Shown piece after piece: positions 58,794-64,000 of a stretch of DNA of 64,000 nt (positions within the stretch are counted from its first letter, which is position 1; each line of letters opens with the position of its first letter). This DNA comes from Chondrosia reniformis. Taxonomy: Eukaryota; Porifera; Demospongiae; Chondrillida; Chondrillidae. The stretch lies in the NCBI GenBank assembly GCA_947172415.1, contig OX359200.1, positions 7,200,001 through 7,264,000 on the forward strand. The letters are read 5' to 3'. The notes below the pieces were generated by a model. It saw only the letters and a list, made by a program, of their open reading frames with translations, did no database searches and was not told the DNA's origin. The position numbers were made by a program, and so were the translations under genes.

Positions 58794-61236
58794 CTAGTCT
58801 TGGTCAGCAACCAGGTTGGTCTGTGGAGGAGCAGTGTGAAGTGATTCTATTGATACAGTTTCAGAGTTAGATAGTGACTTTGTCTTTAACTTGTTGGGCT
58901 TAGAGTATCCAAACGCATCTTTATTTGAGATACCAGTTGGGGAGTCAATCACAGGTACATCAGAGTCTCCAACAGACAGACCCTTTGATCTGTTATTCAA
59001 GTCTTCCTCTTCAGACGAGTCCTCTTCACTTGAAGTACCTTCTTCGAGTGTAGCATAATTGTCTTCACTAAAAGGAGGTACTTCAGGGGTGGGGCCATTG
59101 CTTGATAATGGCTCCTCTTCTGTTTCCGAGTCTGAGGATCCACCCTCATCTGGATCCAGTGTTCGGTAGACATTTTCTTGCCCTGTACTGGGAGATGCCG
59201 TACCAAACTCCTCATTAAGTGGTACTGAAAGTGATTTTGGTGAAATGATCAGTTCTGGATCAGATAAGTAAGGAGACAGTGTTCTACTGTGAGTTCTTCT
59301 CTCCCTTAATCTCTCCAAAGTGGATGCCTTTGTTTGTGAAAAGCTGTGTTGGGAGACAGCCTCTGGTTCGGCATAAACAGGAGACGTTCCTCTAAGTCTA
59401 TCCAAATGTTCCAAGTCCTCTTGATTCAGCTTGGGTTCAGACACGTTGGCATATCCCGGTTGGATACCAACCTGCGGCTCATCATAGGAGTGATTCTCTC
59501 TACTGCCTGTAATTGTTGATTTCTTGAACCCGTTTGGAGGATAGTAAGGAACTGGTGGCTTTGCCAACTCTGCATATTGCTCTTCGTCAATATTGCGGCC
59601 TGACTTAAAGGAGAAGAGTGCAACCCTCTTTGTCTTGCAGAGCAGGCAGACTATGACTGACCCAACCACAAGTATGAGTGCTGCAATAACCACAACCAGC
59701 ACTATGATAATGTAGATCTCTGATTTTACTGCAACAGTTGTAGCACCTGAAGGTGTACTAGTTGGACTAGGAGATGTACTAGTTGAAGGTGTATCACTTG
59801 GAGTAGCTGTATGTAGCAAGAAGAAGTCATTATTTAATTACATGCAACTTCAAGTATATAAATGTAAACATAAAATGGTACCGGTATGAGTATATATTTT
59901 ATTGTGTTTATAAGTAATATTTATTGAGCATCAGCAACACTTTCTGAAATCAGTGATTGCACATTGCACATGTAAACATATTAATAGCTTATAATTTAAA
60001 TCTATTACAGTCCATACATAATACTAGACTGATATGTATACACTTATATCTTGATGGTTGGGAGTGAGGTGTTACATGTTAAATGATCTGATCATAGTTT
60101 AATCTGGTATTTAGAAAGGGACAAATTTATCATTACTTTCTTATTATAAGAGAAAAGGAGTACAAATTCTATCCTCATCCAATGATCTATCTATCAGGCT
60201 ATCCTAGTATGGTTATCTACATTTACTTTTATTAAGACAATACATAAAGGCACACATAAGACAATTATATTGCTAGTGCATGGCTTCTAACCTGCACTTG
60301 TTGGTGACATTGTACTGGAAGGTATGGGAGATGACTCTTCTACTGGTTGGACAAATGAGGTCACTTTATATTCTCTACCAGCATCTGGAAATTCAAGAAA
60401 ATATTATGCATGCGCAATTGCTGAATATGATAGTGATTTTGTATGAATTTACTTACCATTTACACGGATCTCTGCTGCAGTCAAGAAGAACCATTTAGTT
60501 GATCCAAAATCAAACGTAAGGTGTAACACACTGCCATATTCATCGTCAAAACCCGAATAATTAGCAGAATAGATTTCGCTGCCCTGTTGAGTTTCACTAG
60601 AGATGTGTCTAGCTCTATTGGGCATCCCTGGTTCAGTAGTAGTACTACTGTTGGTAGTGTACACGAGAGGTTTGCCTTTAGGAGCATTCCCAATATCCTT
60701 AACGTTGTTATTGGAAAGGTATAGCAGTCTGACTGATTGAAATACAACCGGACGATCCAGTTCAAATATCAAAGTGACCTTTGACGTATTCCATGTGTGA
60801 TACTTGTAGCGATTGATCTGATTGCTAATGTTCAAAGATCCATCGACTTTTCCATCAAACAACACTCCAGGAGGTCTACATTTCAACATATTACCAGACA
60901 AGTCGACCAAACTGCATCCTTCATAGTTACTGTTCGGATCGTCACCTTCTCGATAAGGCATGGAAGGAGTAGCGTAATAACTAACCAGCTTGACATCTTC
61001 TACAGAAACAGGTAACAGAAGTGTAGGTAGATACGAATATTAATTATAATACGTCTAAACGTCTATATGACACAATACGCACATACAAAGACACCACCAG
61101 TGTATAGAGGTACATGCAACAACTACAGTAAGTTTTACATGCACATTTTCGACTGCACGTACTCACCTCCATGTGAACCGATCGTAAGAACTAGGAGGAT
61201 AGATATACTAACATAAAGAACTATTAATCGTACCAT
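58794..61236 (-). CDS. Single-pass receptor B, same ectodomain as A, YxxP-rich tail
   Basis: Four exons: 61167-61236, 60457-60999, 60298-60384 and 58794-59806, giving 570 aa. Signal peptide MVRLIVLYVSISILLVLTIG differs from receptor A, but exon 2 and the following intron are nearly identical to it at the DNA level. Membrane segment IYIIIVLVVVIAALILVV. The ~270-aa tail is unrelated to A after KTKR. It carries YDEP, YAEP and YSKP (YxxP, a Crk/Abl-type SH2 site), YAEL, YRTL and YATL, Ser/Glu acidic runs (SSEEDSSEEEDL) and RRTHSRTLS. No catalytic domain. The kinase gene lies directly between A and B. Function unknown; the signalling role is inferred from the tail only. Confidence 0.75.
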
Positions 61237-61412
61237 CTTCGTTGGCCTACGAGTGATTTGCGGTTCAGATTCTACACTAAACTGTTATTTATGTCAGACT
61301 ATTTATATTCGACGGAAACCGTGAACCGCAGCGAGGCTTGTAAAATAGTAATTATATGGGATATTTAATATAATATTATACTTGGAATTATTCAATGTTC
61401 CAATGAATATAA

Positions 61413-63911
61413 TTAGCTGTTGGGCTCATTGTCGTAGTGAGCTGGGATACCAGAGCGTCCTTCAGTAACCTTGGCAACAGGAGTTTCTCCTAGCTTTGGG
61501 TCTAGTCCAGCCCAACTCCTGGTCTGGAGGTAGTTAGCTGTGCATGGGAGAGGCAAGGAAGAAGATAAATCACCAGGAGATGAACAGTTCCTATCTAGGC
61601 AGACATGTTGTTCAACATTACAGTAATATTGTATAGCATGCAGCTTAATATAAAAATATAAACTAGTAATATCTTCATTATGCTTAAAACAGATAAAAAA
61701 GTGAACAAAGCAGAATATATGTTTAACTCTACAACACTGTCATGATCTTAGGACACCATTCTACATGTGAGTAAGACTGTACAACACATGATCTTCACTA
61801 CCCTATAAAGGTTATTAACAATGTTAAGTGACTAGGACTTCAATAATATGTTATCAGTTGTAACAGCATTGACCTTATAGCCTGATGCAAGTCTGGCAGG
61901 ATGGATTGGTGAGGAGGTACCTAAGTTACCCTTTCTCTGTCATCACCATGGTTACTAATCAAATCTAAGGGCTACAGCTGAACACATAAGTATGACATAC
62001 TAAATGTGCACTATATTTTACAATTAGTTTACTCATAAAGATAATAGAATAAAAATGGATATTTAATGAAGGAGTAGCCATATATGCACACATGACTTGA
62101 AAGAGATTGCTTTATGGAAAAGTGTGATCATCTCAATGTCTGAGCATCAGGTTTGCCAGTATATAGGAACAATTTTGTGGTGTCTACACATTAAAACTTG
62201 TAATATTTAATCTTTAAACTATATATTATGTAGCTCTACTAACCATACCATCCAAATGTGGTAAATACATCCTGTTATACAACATACGGCATAAAAATCA
62301 TTATAATTAATTAGCAGCAACTTAGTGACTTCACCAATTCTAGGGTTACAGGAATGTGTGTACGTACATCTTTATGACAGATTTAGCAGTCTCTGAATAG
62401 TTTATCCAACAGGATGCAGTTGAATAGAGACCCTACCAGGCTTCCACTGACTAAAGAGGTCTTGAGCAAGCCCGTGGAATGCTGAGCTAGAATATAATGT
62501 ATACATTATTTTGACTCGGCTGAATCAATCGTGAAAACAAGGTTCTAAAATAGTTGTTATAAGGGACATTTTAACTGGTAACTTCAAAGGGTAGTCTTAT
62601 ATATACAAACTAGCAGAGCAGCAGTAACACATGACTACGTATATTGACATTATAGCCAGATTGCTGCGCTAGTAGCCAATCACAGCTACAACTGTGTGAG
62701 AATTGGGAAATGGAGACAAGATGCTTCCTTAACACATTCATAATCAAAGGGGTGATTATAGACAATATATTGCTGAGCTACATCTGTTACATATAGAATG
62801 TTCAGGTAGTTCCAATTAAATGAATAATCTATAATCTAATAATCTAACACCATTTTCCTGTGGATGTGATTAATGTGGCATGCTCCTATGGGCGAGACTA
62901 AAACATATACCTATGGGCAAGGATACACATGAAGTGAAGAGACTAAAACATATATACATGTGTGTACATACATTATAATACATACAGACATAGCAGCTAC
63001 ATGTGTGTACATACATAAAGTAATAGCAGCTATATGTACATAATAATACATATACATAATAGCAGCTACATATAAAATATCATTAGTTCCAGTTACATAC
63101 TTTACATATAATAGTATCCACATAACAGCTTGGCATATGATACCTCTCTGAGAGGCTACATGACACCTTACTACATCTCTACCAAAGAGGAGAGGCTGGT
63201 GCATGAAGTGTTGCTCCTCCAGAGTGGATAGTACAAAACATATGACATATCACTTAAAGCCTTTAGAGGTATCATCTTGTTCACTCCTCAGTGATATCAA
63301 TTTGCCTGGTGGGGGTGTTCTCTACAATCGTGGGCTTACCAGCAGAATGAGGAACTGCAACTTGGAAATTGTCATCTGATCTCCCAACAATCTCCTTTGA
63401 GATACATTCTTCAGCTATAGAAGCAAGACACAAGAGACAAGTCACAGATTTGTACATAGACTTACATACATAACACAACCCTCTACATACACAATACATA
63501 CAGAATATTCTTACATATTCACATCTATTTGTATAGGACAATCCCCCAGAGTGTAATAACATTTAGGAGAGTTCTATATCAAAGTAGTGGGACCTCTCCG
63601 TGGGAACATGTTACATGACAACTGTACATGTATACCTCCACTCAGTGATCTCAGTATATCCCATATCCACATTCAACTGCAGTAATGATACTGATTTTGT
63701 ATGAGGGAGGAATTAAGGACTTGTGTAATGAAACTATTGGAGGTAAAGTGGTTGCCAATAGCAACCTTATGAGAAGTCATTCAAATGTACAATAAAGTGA
63801 ATGTGATATTCACTAACTGAATAGGCACCTTAGGCTATATTTACCATTGCTTGATTCAGTGTGGGTGTGAAGCAATCTGCCAGTTATGAATGAATACTCC
63901 GGCTGCTCTTC
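61413..63911 (-). CDS. Unidentified gene, 3' end (continues beyond right edge)
   Basis: I do not recognise the product. Five exons chain in phase: 63845-63911 (EEQPEYSFITGRLLHTHTE), 63340-63414 (AEECISKEIVGRSDDNFQVA), 63183-63216, 62437-62486 (SAFHGLAQDLFSQWKP) and 61413-61594 (NYLQTRSWAGLDPK, EGRSGIPAHYDNEPNS, stop). Phases 1, 1, 2, 1 match across every junction, which supports the short middle exons. If the G/GTAAGC donor at 63339 is not used, the second exon runs on to a TGA at 63281 and gives an alternative shorter C-terminus. The first visible exon follows an AG, so more exons lie right of the window. The middle two exons are the least certain. Confidence 0.5.
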
Positions 63912-64000
63912 CTAACACAAAGAGAAGACATACAAATCAAGAGACAGTGAAAAGGTTGGCAAAGTTCAGCTTTATACTTTATAAAGTAGGAAGAGGTCAT

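Noticed and set aside
62911-63204. 97-codon minus-strand ORF
   Set aside because: Made of ACATACATA-type repeats (Tyr/Met/Val-rich), with no family resemblance.

Overview
The window looks like nuclear DNA of a demosponge, most like Amphimedon. This is inferred from AT-rich, compact genes with short GT-AG introns, metazoan housekeeping genes, tandem family-B-type GPCR genes and a TKL-like kinase with an unusual architecture. No database search was possible. All exon models were read by eye from splice signals, reading phase and remembered family similarity.

Layout. (1) 398-8028 (+): TBC1D31 without its N-terminal WD40 part, which must lie left of the window. (2) 8327-15231: three small secreted-protein genes of one unrecognised Cys-rich family. 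They share three coding exons, phase-0 introns and an upstream TATA box. (3) 15232-18749: repeat-rich stretch with a CRE-like site, a foldback element and a possible tiny first exon. (4) 18750-25407 (+): TCF25 in 26 exons. (5) 25394-48310: tandem array of four units. Each unit holds an intronless somatomedin-B-like seven-helix receptor and a four-exon secreted fibrinogen-related protein (FReD-like), all on the minus strand. Units 1/3 and 2/4 match each other best, so a roughly 12-kb two-unit block was duplicated, and it carried the last codons of TCF25 with it. (6) 48433-51748 (+): ENY2 and NDUFAF6, closely packed. (7) 52016-61236 (-): two single-pass receptors with nearly identical ectodomain exons but unrelated cytoplasmic tails. 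They flank a gene with three CAP-Gly-like modules, a coiled coil and a kinase domain, and that gene carries an apparent one-base frameshift. (8) 61413-63911 (-): 3' end of an unidentified gene that continues past the right edge.

How it fits together. Housekeeping genes (TCF25, ENY2, NDUFAF6) start at YY1-like ATGGC motifs without an obvious TATA box. The small secreted genes and the upstream FReD-like genes have TATA-like boxes 70-100 bp before the ATG, which suggests inducible expression. The strongest candidates for something undescribed are the small secreted family, the co-duplicated FReD/GPCR pairs, the receptors with exchanged tails, the CAP-Gly/kinase fusion, and hammerhead-ribozyme-like cores in dispersed repeats. 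Several introns hold minisatellites that end on, or contain, the 3' splice site.
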